Shown: one piece after another, positions 25,269 through 35,210 of the stretch
How positions within the stretch are numbered: position 1 is the stretch's first letter
Layout of the letters: each line of letters begins with the position of its first letter
Source: Paraglaciecola sp. T6c
Lineage (GTDB): Bacteria; Pseudomonadota; Gammaproteobacteria; Enterobacterales; Alteromonadaceae
DNA length: 64,000 nucleotides
NCBI RefSeq assembly: GCF_000014225.1
Contig: NC_008228.1
Location: 868,001 to 932,000 of the forward strand
Reading direction: 5' to 3'
Translations under genes and position numbers: made by a program
The notes under the pieces: model-generated
Database searches by the model: none
The model's input: only the letters and a program-made list of their open reading frames with translations
What the model was told of the DNA's origin: nothing

Positions 25269-26993
25269 ATGACGTCTCAAACGCATAACAGCAGTATCGG
25301 GAATATTAGCGAAGAACAGCTACCTATTCCCAAGCATAAATTAAAGGGTTGGACCCATTTTTTAGGTCTGTACGCTGGTGAGCATGTTGCCGCGACGGAA
25401 TTCGTCTTCGGCGCAACGTTTGTGGCACTTGGCGCCACCATGACCGACATCTTACTAGGCTTGTTAATTGGTAATATTTTAGCGGTACTAAGCTGGACCT
25501 TCATTACTACGCCCATCGCGGTTGAAACTCGATTAAGCCTATACACTTACCTGCAAAAAATTGCTGGTGACTCGATGACTAAGCTCTACAATTGGGCGAA
25601 TGTTATTATTTTTACTGTTATATCCGCTGCCATGATTACGGTCTCGGCGACGGCAGTGCGCTTCGCCTTTGATATTCCAGCTCAGCTCAATTGGTATCCC
25701 ACCAATGCTTGGTTTGTGGCTATCGTCTTAGCGGTGGGGATTATCGTGGTGCTGGTGGCTATGTATGGCTTTACCGCAGTATCCAATTTCTCTGGCATTT
25801 GTGCGCCATGGTTGCTTGTCATGTTTGTGAGTGGCCCATTGATTTTGATGCCCGCTTTGGCAGACTCTGTTATTGGCCAAACCGGACTCAGTAGTTGGTC
25901 TGATTTCATGCACATAGGTAGTATTTCCGTTTGGACGGGCCTAGACGCCAACGGTGAGCCTGGTATTGGTCTGTTAGAAGTCATTGGCTTTTCTTGGGCT
26001 GCCAACACAATCACCCACTTCGGCTTGATTGATATGGCTATTTTACGCTACGCCCGCAAGCGCTCGTACGGTGTGTGCACCTCGGCCGGCATGTTATTTG
26101 GTCACTATATCGCGTGGATTTCTGCTGGTATCATGGGTGCAGGCACAGCGGTTATCGTGCAAAAATCGATTGTGGAATTAGACCCAGGTGACGTGGCATA
26201 CCAAGCACTAGGTTTATCCGGTTTGGTGATTGTTATTGTCGCGGGGTGGACCACAGCGAACGCGAACCTGTATCGTGCTGGCTTGGCTGCTCAAGCCATT
26301 TTCAAAAACCATTCACGTACCAAAACGACCTTAACCGTAGGTCTGGTCACTGTGTGTGTGGCATGTTTTCCTTTCGTGTTTACCAAGCTTTTGCCTTTAT
26401 TAACCTATGCCGGTTTATTGGTGGTGCCAGTAGGTGCCATCGTATTTGCTGAGCACTTTATCTTCCCGCGTATTGGTTATACGCGTTACTGGGTGGCATA
26501 TCGTCAGCTTACGCATAGCAGACCAGCTGTTGTGGCTTGGGGCTTAGGTTTAGCGTTTGGTTTTGGCTTAAATGCGTTGGATGTTTTGTCTTTTTATTAC
26601 CTGTTTATACCAACGTGGTTCTTCACCATCTTTGTGTATACCGTGATGGCAAAACGTCATGGTGCGGCTGAAGCGTACCCAGAAGAGCAAGCACAAATGG
26701 AAGCATTCAACCAACGTGTTGAGCTTCATCAAGAAGAGCAGGCTCGAAACGAACCTGACCCTGTTATACATATATCAAAATTAACCCAGTCACTGCGTGT
26801 GATATCGATTGCCAGCTTAATTGTTACGTTTGCGTTGGCGTGTAACACCATGTTTTTCAGTGCCGACATTTCTGGCTACGAAGTGAACAGAGACATGTTT
26901 TTCAATGTCGGTTTTGCTTGCACACTTATTTACTTTTTCACCGCTTATTGGGCCATGCAGCGTAAAAAAATAGCTGTCGGCGCCAACGTTTAG
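25269..26993 (+). CDS. NCS1-type (purine/cytosine permease-like) transporter
   Basis: A membrane protein of 574 residues from ATG 25269 with about 12 hydrophobic helices and the look of the NCS1 / CodB-like family (GLYAGEHVAATEFVFGATFV; WGLGLAFGFGLNAL). NCS1 proteins are cation symporters, usually for nucleobases or related compounds. A ~70-residue hydrophilic loop (EEQAQMEAFNQRVELHQEEQ onward) precedes two C-terminal helices, making it longer than typical CodB. The next gene, 9 bases downstream on the same strand, is mannitol 2-dehydrogenase, so polyol uptake is a real possibility. The open frame extends to 25224 but ATG 25269 is preferred. Confidence 0.8.
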   Translation: MTSQTHNSSIGNISEEQLPIPKHKLKGWTHFLGLYAGEHVAATEFVFGATFVALGATMTDILLGLLIGNILAVLSWTFITTPIAVETRLSLYTYLQKIAGDSMTKLYNWANVIIFTVISAAMITVSATAVRFAFDIPAQLNWYPTNAWFVAIVLAVGIIVVLVAMYGFTAVSNFSGICAPWLLVMFVSGPLILMPALADSVIGQTGLSSWSDFMHIGSISVWTGLDANGEPGIGLLEVIGFSWAANTITHFGLIDMAILRYARKRSYGVCTSAGMLFGHYIAWISAGIMGAGTAVIVQKSIVELDPGDVAYQALGLSGLVIVIVAGWTTANANLYRAGLAAQAIFKNHSRTKTTLTVGLVTVCVACFPFVFTKLLPLLTYAGLLVVPVGAIVFAEHFIFPRIGYTRYWVAYRQLTHSRPAVVAWGLGLAFGFGLNALDVLSFYYLFIPTWFFTIFVYTVMAKRHGAAEAYPEEQAQMEAFNQRVELHQEEQARNEPDPVIHISKLTQSLRVISIASLIVTFALACNTMFFSADISGYEVNRDMFFNVGFACTLIYFFTAYWAMQRKKIAVGANV

Positions 26994-27002
26994 GACATCA
27001 TT

Positions 27003-28505
27003 ATGACTATCGAAAACAGTATTGTATTAAATCAAGCAAATTTACCGTCATTGCCTAAGAGTGTTACCGTTCCAAATTACGACCGTAGCAAAGTGACATC
27101 AGGCATCGTGCATATTGGTGTTGGGGGCTTTCATCGTTCCCATGAAGCGTTTTATACAGATGAATATATGCAGCAAAGCGGTGATTTATCTTGGGGAATT
27201 TGCGGCGTTGGGTTGCGCGAAGGCGACCGTAAAATGCAGGCAATTCTTAAAGATCAAGATTACCTATACACCTTGATAGTAAGGCACCCAAATGGCCAAG
27301 TTGAAAATCGTGTGATTGGTTGTTTGACGGACTTTTTACTTAGCTGCGATGCACCGCAAAAAGTGGTGGATAAGATGGCCAGCGACGAAACTAAAATCGT
27401 GTCTTTGACCATCACCGAAGGGGGATACAACTTCAATCCCGTGACAGACGAGTTTGATTTCACCCACCCTGATGTGGTGCATGACTTAGCGAATCCTGGT
27501 TCGCCTCGATTAGTCTTTGGTTATCTAGCGGCGGCGCTAAAAGCACGCAAAGACGCAGGTAAAAAACCATTTACAGTGCAATCTTGTGACAACATTCAGC
27601 ACAACGGTAATATGACTCGCAAGATGCTTTTGGCTTACGTAGGGCAGTTTGACCAAGACTTGGCTGAATGGATTTCACAAAACGTGCATTTTCCAAATGC
27701 CATGGTTGACCGCATTACACCGGCTACCACCCCTGCTGATATGGCTTACTTGGCCGACGAAGTTGGCGTGAAAGACAACTGGCCTGTAGTGTGTGAACCT
27801 TTTATTCAGTGGATTATTGAAGATAAATTCAGCGATGCCCGCCCATTGTGGGAACAAGTCGGTGCGCAGTTTGTAACGGATGTGACCCCATATGAGAAAA
27901 TGAAGATACGCCTTCTTAATGCGGGCCATTCAGTGCTAGGTATTCTTGGCTCGATTGAAGAGCAGGAAACGATTGATGGTGCAGTGCAAGAGCCTCTTTT
28001 TACGCGCTATTTACGGTTATTTATGGACTCTGAAGTCACGCCTATTCTTGACCCAGTGGATGGCATTGATTTAACCGAATACAAGGATGTGTTGTTTGAA
28101 CGTTTTGCTAACCCGAACATCAAGGATAACTTGTCGCGTATTTGCTTAGAAAGCTCGTCAAAAGTATCTACCTTTTTGTTACCGACATTACTGCAAAATC
28201 TTGCGAGCGGCGGCGAAATTAAGTGCGCAACACTGGTGATTGCCGCTTGGTGTTACTACAGCGATAAACGGGTGAATAAAAACGGTAAAGCGCTGGATAT
28301 TAACGACGTAATGTCAGCTGATTTGCATAAAGCAGCAGAGCAAACCGCCAATGATCCCTTAGCGTTTTTGCAGCTTGATAGTATTTTCGCTGAAGTGAAA
28401 CAACAGCCTAGATTTGTAGCAGAATACCAGAAGCAAATTGAAGCGCTTTACGCGCAAGGTGATATTAAGGCACAGATGCAAGACGTTGTGGCCCAAGCCC
28501 TGTAA
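27003..28505 (+). CDS. Mannitol 2-dehydrogenase, long-chain polyol dehydrogenase family
   Basis: A 500-residue NAD-dependent polyol dehydrogenase that oxidises mannitol (or D-arabinitol) to the ketose. The Rossmann start is HIGVGGFHRSHEAF (about residues 35-48), and the catalytic Lys301, Asn306 and His309 lie in KMKIRLLNAGHS with the family spacing. Similarity in VSLTITEGGYNF, FPNAMVDRITP and VVCEPFIQWIIEDKF points to mannitol 2-dehydrogenase rather than the tagaturonate or fructuronate reductases of the same superfamily. It is the second gene of an operon with the NCS1-type permease. A strong terminator follows at 28586. Confidence 0.88.
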   Translation: MTIENSIVLNQANLPSLPKSVTVPNYDRSKVTSGIVHIGVGGFHRSHEAFYTDEYMQQSGDLSWGICGVGLREGDRKMQAILKDQDYLYTLIVRHPNGQVENRVIGCLTDFLLSCDAPQKVVDKMASDETKIVSLTITEGGYNFNPVTDEFDFTHPDVVHDLANPGSPRLVFGYLAAALKARKDAGKKPFTVQSCDNIQHNGNMTRKMLLAYVGQFDQDLAEWISQNVHFPNAMVDRITPATTPADMAYLADEVGVKDNWPVVCEPFIQWIIEDKFSDARPLWEQVGAQFVTDVTPYEKMKIRLLNAGHSVLGILGSIEEQETIDGAVQEPLFTRYLRLFMDSEVTPILDPVDGIDLTEYKDVLFERFANPNIKDNLSRICLESSSKVSTFLLPTLLQNLASGGEIKCATLVIAAWCYYSDKRVNKNGKALDINDVMSADLHKAAEQTANDPLAFLQLDSIFAEVKQQPRFVAEYQKQIEALYAQGDIKAQMQDVVAQAL

Positions 28506-28585
28506 AGCGTAAGTATATCTCTCGATTTTCGTTGCTTCACGAAGAAGCCCGTAAGGCTTTAAAAACACAGATGAGCATTAACGCG

Positions 28586-28630
28586 CGGATGAGAGCACAG
28601 TGAACCACTGAGCTCTCATCCGTATTTTTT
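28586..28630. terminator. Terminator between mannitol operon and yegD-like gene
   Basis: Eleven-base stem CGGATGAGAGC / GCTCTCATCCG (28586-28596, 28612-28622), with an inner CAGTG/CACTG stem, followed by ATTTTTT. It lies between convergent genes. Confidence 0.85.
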
Positions 28631-28648
28631 ATGGGCCTACTAAATATA

Positions 28649-30076
28649 TTACCCGGTGAAGATGCGCTTCGCATGGGTTGTCAGCCCTGAGGTAACACTG
28701 CCAAAATGATCACCAATCACAATGTCTAGCTCGGGAAAGACCAAGTTTATCCATTGCTGTACCACAGGGGACATCGCCGTACCACCGGTGACGTAAAGCA
28801 CGTCTGGCGTAGCACCCGCTTGGGTAATGGCCTCTTTCATTAAGCGCTCAAACTTACTTAGCTCATCGGCAATAGCATCGCTTAGCTGTGCGCGGCTAAC
28901 AGGTATGTCCAAGCCAGCTTCAATATAATGCAGGGGCAACTGAATCTCTTGCTGATCAGATAGCAAGATTTTTGCTTTTTCTGCACTGCGGCTAACACGT
29001 AAACCATATTTACCATCACGCAGGGCTTTCAAGCGATTCAATTTTGGGTTGGGGCTGATGCGGCAATACTCTTCAATATCTTTGCCCGTTAGGCGCCCAT
29101 TAAACTCTTGCTGAGCCGCTACATCGTTAACGCTCACCGCTTGTTTAAACAAATGGTTGGGCACGGGTAAGCCATTATTCAGTACCGTATTTTTACCAAA
29201 TTCCGGCATCAGGGCCATCAGCGCCAGTTTATTGTCTAAATCGATACCCCCGATGCGTTTACCTGTGTGACTCAAAATACAATCTTGTCTGTCGATTAAG
29301 TGCACGTAACTTGGGCCGACCTTGATCATGGAGCAGTCCGTGGTGCCCCCACCTAAATCTAGGATCAGCACCAGCTTGTCTTCGTTTAATTGGCGCTCAT
29401 AATCATATGCGGCGGCCACAGGCTCCATCAAAAATTGCACGTCTTTAAAGCCAACTTTTGCCGCTGCGCTATCAATAATGCTCAGGGCTTGTTTGTTGCC
29501 GTCCTTACCGAGTAGCCCGTGAAAGTTAACCGGGCGACCAATCATGATTTGGCTGAACTCTTGCTGCTTAATGCATTCTGCTTCTTGCTTAATGAAGGCC
29601 AACATTTTTTCGACTATGGTGGTGAACACGGCTCTTTGCGTAGCGTTGATGTCTGCCCCTAAAAACGACTTGGGAGATTTAATATAAAAGCCACTTTCAG
29701 GATGAGAGACATGGGTTAGCTCAGCCTCCTCCCCGAAAATAACGTCACCATTGGCTGCAAGTGCTTGCACTATACTTTGTGCTCGCTGATCGTTAGCTGT
29801 GTTTAAGCGATGCGCTTTACGCAGCTGTTTGCGTGCAATATTCACCAGTTGCTCATGATTGAGTGAAGTAGATACTTGTGGATCTTCTTTTAAAGCAGAG
29901 ATCTGCTTAGCAATCATATCCGTAGTCAAATCGGCAGGTGTGCTATTGCTGTGTTCAATAAACAGCGATGAAGGTAAACGAGATTTTCCATCTTCAAGGG
30001 GAATAAGTACTGGAGTATTGTTTTCGATAACGGCGATAGAACAGTTTGACGTGCCAAAGTCGAGGCCTGCGAACAT
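28649..30076 (-). CDS. yegD: Hsp70-family protein, YegD-like
   Basis: A 475-residue actin-fold ATPase related to DnaK but lacking the substrate-binding domain, as in E. coli YegD. Phosphate motif 1 (GLDFGTSNCSIAVIE) is at the N-terminus, phosphate motif 2 (LILDLGGGTTDCSM) near residue 245, and the adenosine motif (LYVTGGTAMSPVV) near residue 430. Function is unproven; a chaperone role is family inference. GGATC lies near the start codon. It stands alone, divergent from the unknown gene at 30288. Confidence 0.9.
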   Translation of the reverse strand: MFAGLDFGTSNCSIAVIENNTPVLIPLEDGKSRLPSSLFIEHSNSTPADLTTDMIAKQISALKEDPQVSTSLNHEQLVNIARKQLRKAHRLNTANDQRAQSIVQALAANGDVIFGEEAELTHVSHPESGFYIKSPKSFLGADINATQRAVFTTIVEKMLAFIKQEAECIKQQEFSQIMIGRPVNFHGLLGKDGNKQALSIIDSAAAKVGFKDVQFLMEPVAAAYDYERQLNEDKLVLILDLGGGTTDCSMIKVGPSYVHLIDRQDCILSHTGKRIGGIDLDNKLALMALMPEFGKNTVLNNGLPVPNHLFKQAVSVNDVAAQQEFNGRLTGKDIEEYCRISPNPKLNRLKALRDGKYGLRVSRSAEKAKILLSDQQEIQLPLHYIEAGLDIPVSRAQLSDAIADELSKFERLMKEAITQAGATPDVLYVTGGTAMSPVVQQWINLVFPELDIVIGDHFGSVTSGLTTHAKRIFTG

Positions 30077-30287
30077 TCAGGAGATCCTTTAGGAACTGAG
30101 ATAATGTCCGACATTTTAATATAAAGCGTCGCCATAAATTGTTATTTAAATGTTGTTAGTAACGTGAGTGAGCAACGAATGAACAGTGAAGCGATATAAA
30201 GTCTCGGTAAATTTCATTGCAATAAGTGTATCGGATTGTTATCAATAGCCCAATTAATAAACCCAAAATGAACAGTAGAGTGTAAAT

Positions 30288-31181
30288 ATGGATATGAAAA
30301 AAATAGTGTTAGTCGGGGCCGTTTTTTTAGCGGTTGTTTATTTTGGTGGCTCAATGTTGGCGACGCAAAAAGCGGAAGAGGCCATGCAAGCGGTAGTCAA
30401 TGAAACTCGCGGATTTGGGGCTCAGATGAGTTACGATGACTTATCAGCCTCTGTATTTGGCAGCGTCACAATCGACGACCTGGTGATTGATACGCGTATC
30501 GGTAAGGTGTTTATCGATGAATTGTATATTGAAGAGTTTGAGCAAGAACAGAATATGCTGTCTGAAATAGCAATGGAGGCAGACGATATTCGAGTGACTG
30601 GGTTTCCCATTAACAACTCCCCTAGGGATTTATTTGAAGCATTCATCTATTTGCTCCAGCAAGAGGGCAATGAAATTGATCTCGCGCTGGCGCTAGAAAT
30701 AGATATTGATGATGATGAAGCTGAGCTCGAAGCACTCAGTATTGATGGCGACAATATTGGTGAGTTGTATGCCTCTATGAAGCTGCGTGGCCTTAAAAAG
30801 CTGCAAGATCTACAAAACCAAAGCCCGTTGTTGATGGGCACGGTTATGTTACAGGAGTTGGTGGTGCATGAAGCGTCTTTGTCTTTAGAAGATGATGGTA
30901 TTTTAGACGCGTTACTTAATAGCGAAGCTAAGCAAAAAGGCGTCAGTGCTGATTCTTTGCGTGAGTCTGCTATCGAGCGCGGCAAAAAAGCCAAAGACAG
31001 AGCAACGGATAAAACTGAGAAGCAACTAGCCGAAGCCGGTATTGCGTTATTAAAGGGGGATGGCATTACCCTCACGCTGAATGAAGATACCCCTGTTAAG
31101 CTTGAGCAATTGTTTCTAACGGGCAAGCAGGGCATGCAGCGAGAGTTGCAAAAAGCGAAGTTTGATTTAGATATCGATTAA
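30288..31181 (+). CDS. Membrane-anchored protein of unknown function
   Basis: A 297-residue protein. Residues 5-22 form a single N-terminal hydrophobic anchor or uncleaved signal (IVLVGAVFLAVVYFGGSML), so the rest is probably periplasmic. The body is acidic, and it repeats short beta-type phrases (VTIDDLVIDTRIGKVFIDEL, DIDDDEAELEALSIDG) somewhat like AsmA/DUF945 lipid-handling proteins; this likeness is weak. A lysine-rich amphipathic helix lies near residue 230-250. I do not recognise the family. A hairpin terminator at 31192-31230 follows. Confidence 0.7.
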   Translation: MDMKKIVLVGAVFLAVVYFGGSMLATQKAEEAMQAVVNETRGFGAQMSYDDLSASVFGSVTIDDLVIDTRIGKVFIDELYIEEFEQEQNMLSEIAMEADDIRVTGFPINNSPRDLFEAFIYLLQQEGNEIDLALALEIDIDDDEAELEALSIDGDNIGELYASMKLRGLKKLQDLQNQSPLLMGTVMLQELVVHEASLSLEDDGILDALLNSEAKQKGVSADSLRESAIERGKKAKDRATDKTEKQLAEAGIALLKGDGITLTLNEDTPVKLEQLFLTGKQGMQRELQKAKFDLDID

Positions 31182-31191
31182 CGCCCAGTTT

Positions 31192-31231
31192 AGCCAACAA
31201 GCACACCTAATGGTGGGCATGTTGGCTTTTA
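31192..31231 (+). terminator. Terminator after unknown gene
   Basis: Stem AGCCAACA (31192-31199) / TGTTGGCT (31220-31227), followed by TTTAAT. It overlaps the last codons of the convergent gene at 31207. Confidence 0.6.
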
Positions 31232-31818
31232 ATCTGCTCAGCGTTCGATTCTTTAGGCTGTGAGGTGGCTTTTATGGGCTGTGAGGTAAAATAGTGCAAG
31301 ACTATGTTTTGCTTAGATAAATCGAGAAAAACCGAACTGACGATATTGTGATCCCCAGACATCCAGTTCTCATGCTTATGACTATTTAAAGATACCGCAA
31401 CTTGGTTAACGCCCTCTTTCAGCCAAGATTGCGGTATGTGCACATCTTTACCGTACAGCCTTTGGCGTTTAATCCCGTTTACGAAAACATGGGCATGGCC
31501 TTGTAGCACGCCGTCGACTTTATCGTCAGCAGTTATCGTTGCTAAATCAGGGACGTTCAGTAGGTAATTGTCCACTTCCAGGTGAATATTCACCCCGTCA
31601 ATGGGATCGCGAAATGCGCTCAGCTGGATTTTCGGAACGGGCGTGGTTCTGCCAATATCCCGCGCTTTATGCTCATGTATTTCGGTTGATGCTAAGGCCA
31701 TATTGCCAGTCACGTTAAAAAGCGTCACGGCCACAATGAAAAGCGTGATTATCACAAAATCTTTGTGACGAACAATATCAAGAAGCTTGCGAGGTAAAAG
31801 ATGCTGACGTATTGACAT
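31207..31818 (-). CDS. Membrane-anchored periplasmic protein of unknown function
   Basis: A 203-residue protein from ATG 31818, which has AGGAG 6 bases upstream and lies directly after the stop of the YHYH gene (TAATATG), so the two are co-transcribed. One hydrophobic segment (about residues 17-37) anchors it. The rest looks like a beta-sandwich (VNIHLEVDNYLLNVPDL, GHAHVFVNGIKRQRLYG, VNQVAVSLNSHKHENW) and ends in a histidine-containing tail (QHAHH). Histidine placement suggests metal contact, but I do not recognise the family. The frame extends upstream into the YHYH gene; that longer start is unlikely. Confidence 0.7.
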   Translation of the reverse strand: MSIRQHLLPRKLLDIVRHKDFVIITLFIVAVTLFNVTGNMALASTEIHEHKARDIGRTTPVPKIQLSAFRDPIDGVNIHLEVDNYLLNVPDLATITADDKVDGVLQGHAHVFVNGIKRQRLYGKDVHIPQSWLKEGVNQVAVSLNSHKHENWMSGDHNIVSSVFLDLSKQNIVLHYFTSQPIKATSQPKESNAEQIKSQHAHH

Positions 31819-31819
31819 A

Positions 31820-33406
31820 TTAAGCTCCTGGGGGCGGGCCCATCGTCGCCCCTGTACTGCATGATGCAACTGCGTTGTCTTGTAATTGGCCAGCAAAGCG
31901 GGTGCCAATAATGTACGGGAACGCCGGTACGTAGGAGCCGTTTTCCTGAATGATGGTGATGTGATAATGGTAACCGCGAACGCTATCGGTATGGCCGTTG
32001 TATTGATCTAAGTAGACTCCACCTTGCTCGGTTAACGCGCTGTTCCAATAGTAATCTTCGTAGTAGTAGCCGTTATCTGCAACCAATTCGTTACCCGATA
32101 ACGTAGTCACCACATCTTCAAATTCCGGCCCTTGAGTGGCGGCCTCGGTTCCTAAAGATGCATCGTATTGGTCAATCAAGGTACAGCTACGAGCGTTGTC
32201 AGAGCAACCCGTTGCTGAGCTTGACGTATAATCCCGTACTTCCCATGCGCTCACGGCTAACTGACCATCTTCTTGCCAAGGGCCATATATGGGATAACCG
32301 TCGGCTGCGTAACCATAAATAGGTGAATGTTGGTCGCCGGTATCACCGACCAAGTCGGCTAAACAGCGGGTATAAAAGTGGTGATGATAGTCGCCATTTG
32401 CCGAGTGCCCGCCACAAATATCCACGTCATATTGTTCAGCAACAGGGGCAAGGTTTAGCCATGAGCCATCGCTGTTGTAACTCATTCCATCTCCCCAGTT
32501 ATACACAGATGAGCCATTAACGAATAAGCCGACTTTGCCTAAACCGTTTTCACATTCTTGTGTCGTGGCTTGGGGATTTTTCGGGAAATACACTTCTCGC
32601 TCATCTTCAATAGGGCAAGCAGGGCCTGGGGGCCAATATCCGTAACCGGCATTGCTATCGCAATTTTGTCCTGTGCTGACGTAACCTACGTCTTCACCGA
32701 ACTCAACCACATCACCCACAGATGCGGTTGTTTGCCCAGTGACTAAATCTGAACTGGCTTTTGGGCGGTTATTGATGCTGTCTATAATCTCTTGGGTCAT
32801 GGTGACATCGTATTTTGGGATCCCTTGGCTTGTAACAAGGGTATAATCTGTGTCATCAATGGTTTCATCACTTACCGATTGCACATTTACCAGCACGCCA
32901 ATACCTGTGACTGAGTCCAAAATTCGGCTGGAAACCTCGTTAGTGGTATTGATGATCCACACATTGTCATTTTCATCGCCAGAGTCGTCTTCACTATCAT
33001 CATTAACAGCACTGACAGTAACAGACACTGTATCGGTGACCGCATCATTGACACCATCATCTACAGATACTTGAAATTGCAGTGTTTCTTCATTGGCTAC
33101 AGCTGGTGCGGAAAAACGGGGGCTAGGCGAGTTAGCATCGCTAAGGGGGACGTCGGTTCCTGATAGTTGAGCCCAGTTAATGTCATAATTTGTGTCATCG
33201 TCTGAAATGTTGGCATTCAGGGTAACTGAGTCGCCCGCTACCACAGTTTGAGCCTCTCCTGCCTCTACTACAGGGGACGTGTTCACTGTTTCACCCGTTG
33301 CGCTATCTTCGCTATTTGATGACTCAGCGCCACAGCCGTTGAGTAACGCGCATAGAAACAATGCGCTAGACCATGTGTTGATTGAGGTGAATCGTTTTTT
33401 AGCCAT
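31820..33406 (-). CDS. YHYH-domain lipoprotein with PKD/cadherin-like domain
   Basis: A 528-residue lipoprotein: the signal ends in the lipobox LLNGC (Cys about 25). Residues ~40-135 form an Ig-like domain of the PKD/REJ sort (VVAGDSVTLNANISDDDTN, FQVSVDDGVNDAVTD), followed by an acidic linker and the YHYH domain. The name-giving motif is at residues 479-482 (GYHYHITI), with a second histidine cluster (GDYHHHFYTRCLADL) and several paired cysteines. The family is found in aquatic bacteria and its activity is unknown. It precedes, and is probably co-transcribed with, the small anchored protein, and follows the phosphoesterase gene by 165 bp. Confidence 0.85.
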   Translation of the reverse strand: MAKKRFTSINTWSSALFLCALLNGCGAESSNSEDSATGETVNTSPVVEAGEAQTVVAGDSVTLNANISDDDTNYDINWAQLSGTDVPLSDANSPSPRFSAPAVANEETLQFQVSVDDGVNDAVTDTVSVTVSAVNDDSEDDSGDENDNVWIINTTNEVSSRILDSVTGIGVLVNVQSVSDETIDDTDYTLVTSQGIPKYDVTMTQEIIDSINNRPKASSDLVTGQTTASVGDVVEFGEDVGYVSTGQNCDSNAGYGYWPPGPACPIEDEREVYFPKNPQATTQECENGLGKVGLFVNGSSVYNWGDGMSYNSDGSWLNLAPVAEQYDVDICGGHSANGDYHHHFYTRCLADLVGDTGDQHSPIYGYAADGYPIYGPWQEDGQLAVSAWEVRDYTSSSATGCSDNARSCTLIDQYDASLGTEAATQGPEFEDVVTTLSGNELVADNGYYYEDYYWNSALTEQGGVYLDQYNGHTDSVRGYHYHITIIQENGSYVPAFPYIIGTRFAGQLQDNAVASCSTGATMGPPPGA

Positions 33407-33571
33407 TGCTAGACCTTTGAGGGCAGAAATTCAGGCGATTAATATATCGACATAGTGTGGAGGTAGCGTGCAGAAACTGTGCAGTTCGCGGGGATTTATT
33501 GGAGGGGCAAGTGTTAAGACAATGCAGGAAGTAACGTTGACTCCCTGCATGCCCATATGGAGGTAGCCTTA

Positions 33572-35071
33572 TTACTCAGCTAAATCGTGATGAGTTTTGT
33601 ATAAACCGGTATTTTTAAATGTGCGCTGGGGGGGTAACTCCTTAGCGACGCTTAACGTTTTATTTCCTTGATTGTCTTTACGTAAAGTGAATTCATCGTA
33701 AATCTGCCCATCAGAGGTGAAAGACTGGTAAATGAGATTATCCTGGGTTTTCTTGATGATTTGGTAGGTTGGGGTGTTCTCGCCAATGCGCTCTAGTGTG
33801 ACATCGTAGTCACCGTATTCATCCCAGCGCGTCGATTTAATCGGGTAGGTCTTAGGTCCTGCTACAGAGGTGACAAATACGATTTTAACTTGCTTCGTTG
33901 AGGAAGGTGTGGCCATTTTATGAATGTCGCTTTGAATGCCGATGCTGCCCCGCGCGTAGGCGTGATCGTGGCCTTGCAGCACCAAATCAACCTTGTGCTT
34001 TAACATAATGGGCAAAAATGCTGCGCGTATTTCGGGTTCATCTTGCCCTGGGGTATTTAACGGCATACCGCATGACGAGAAGATAGGGTGGTGCATCGTC
34101 ACGATACGCCATTTCGCTGTGCTAGTTTGTAGCGCTTGGTCTAACCAATGCGCTTGAGCTTGCAATAAATTGATGTCACCACGGGCTTCGGAGTCAAGTA
34201 CAAAAACATCCATCTCTGGGTAATGGGTAACGTAGGCTGTTTCTTGCAGTGCGCTAGGTAAAGAAGGGGTCAAGGGCAGGGTAAATTGGCTTTGCCACAA
34301 TGTGGATAGTGCCCAGCTTTTTTGCGCGTTTTCTTGTACTTGCCAATCATATTCATGGTTACCGGCCACGAGCACCGCTGGCAATGTACGATGAATGAAT
34401 TGCCCTGCGTTCAGCCAGTTTGACCATTGTTGATCGCTTGCTCCTTCATTGACTAAATCCCCCGCATAAATAGCAAATTTAGCATTCGGTGCATGTTGCC
34501 AAGCGCGGCGAAGTACTAATGGCCAATGTGAATAAATACCATTTTGGGCGTCACCGAAGTACAAGAAGGAAAAGTCTTGATGGGTATCAACAGGGGCAGT
34601 TTTAATTTGTTGCCACGGGGACCACATACCCGTTGCGCCCGCAACACGGTAGTTGTAATACGTATCGGCGTGTAAATCTTTGAAGGTTAGTGAATGGTAA
34701 TGAACATTGGGCAAACCATCATTGGCTGGATAGCGAAAGTGACCAGAGTCGCCGATTCCATTGGCCAGTGCAGCGCTGTGCGTTTTCGCTACAAACTGAG
34801 CCGCGTTTGTATCATAGCGTGCATCAGGTTGTGCTTGAACAATTTGCCCGTAGGCTCTGTTGACTGAATTATCGGTACGCCATGTCACCGAAAAGCTGTC
34901 TGCTGGGGAGACCGTTGGAGTGGCAATGATACGATCCGGCCATTGGGTGGCAACTGGGTGTGGGGTTAACGCTTTAACTGAAACCGCTTCGCCATTGGCC
35001 ACACTCACGTACAGCAAAAGCGGTAGGAGCAGAGCCAGGCTTAAAGGCTGCGAGAAAAGACGGGCTGTCAT
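33572..35071 (-). CDS. Secreted metallophosphoesterase, purple acid phosphatase-like
   Basis: A 499-residue exported phosphoesterase. ATG 35071 has AAGG 7 bases upstream and opens a proper signal peptide (LALLLPLLLYVSVANGEAV); the frame is open further up but without a signal. An N-terminal fibronectin-like domain (about 40-150; SFSVTWRTD, YYNYRVAG) precedes the catalytic domain: YFGDAQNG, YAGDLVNEGASD, LVAGNHEYDW, TMHHPIFSS and LQGHDHAYARG are the five metal-binding blocks. The family hydrolyses phosphomonoesters. It lies 139 bp downstream of the STN-type TonB receptor in the same direction, suggesting the pair handles a phosphorylated ligand. Confidence 0.9.
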   Translation of the reverse strand: MTARLFSQPLSLALLLPLLLYVSVANGEAVSVKALTPHPVATQWPDRIIATPTVSPADSFSVTWRTDNSVNRAYGQIVQAQPDARYDTNAAQFVAKTHSAALANGIGDSGHFRYPANDGLPNVHYHSLTFKDLHADTYYNYRVAGATGMWSPWQQIKTAPVDTHQDFSFLYFGDAQNGIYSHWPLVLRRAWQHAPNAKFAIYAGDLVNEGASDQQWSNWLNAGQFIHRTLPAVLVAGNHEYDWQVQENAQKSWALSTLWQSQFTLPLTPSLPSALQETAYVTHYPEMDVFVLDSEARGDINLLQAQAHWLDQALQTSTAKWRIVTMHHPIFSSCGMPLNTPGQDEPEIRAAFLPIMLKHKVDLVLQGHDHAYARGSIGIQSDIHKMATPSSTKQVKIVFVTSVAGPKTYPIKSTRWDEYGDYDVTLERIGENTPTYQIIKKTQDNLIYQSFTSDGQIYDEFTLRKDNQGNKTLSVAKELPPQRTFKNTGLYKTHHDLAE

Positions 35072-35210
35072 GAGTAAACCTTTTTCCAAATAAATTAACG
35101 GTAAAAACACGCGACTGAAAAACGGTGGCGCGTTTGAAGGGATATGCTCATGGCGAGCGTTCGTACTCGCCATGATAGTGAGGTAAACAATGTGAATGAA
35201 TAATGTGAGG

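Noticed and set aside
27003-28505. Could this be the missing tagaturonate reductase (UxaB)?
   Set aside because: Same superfamily, but conserved stretches match mannitol 2-dehydrogenase and it sits 24 kb away in another operon.
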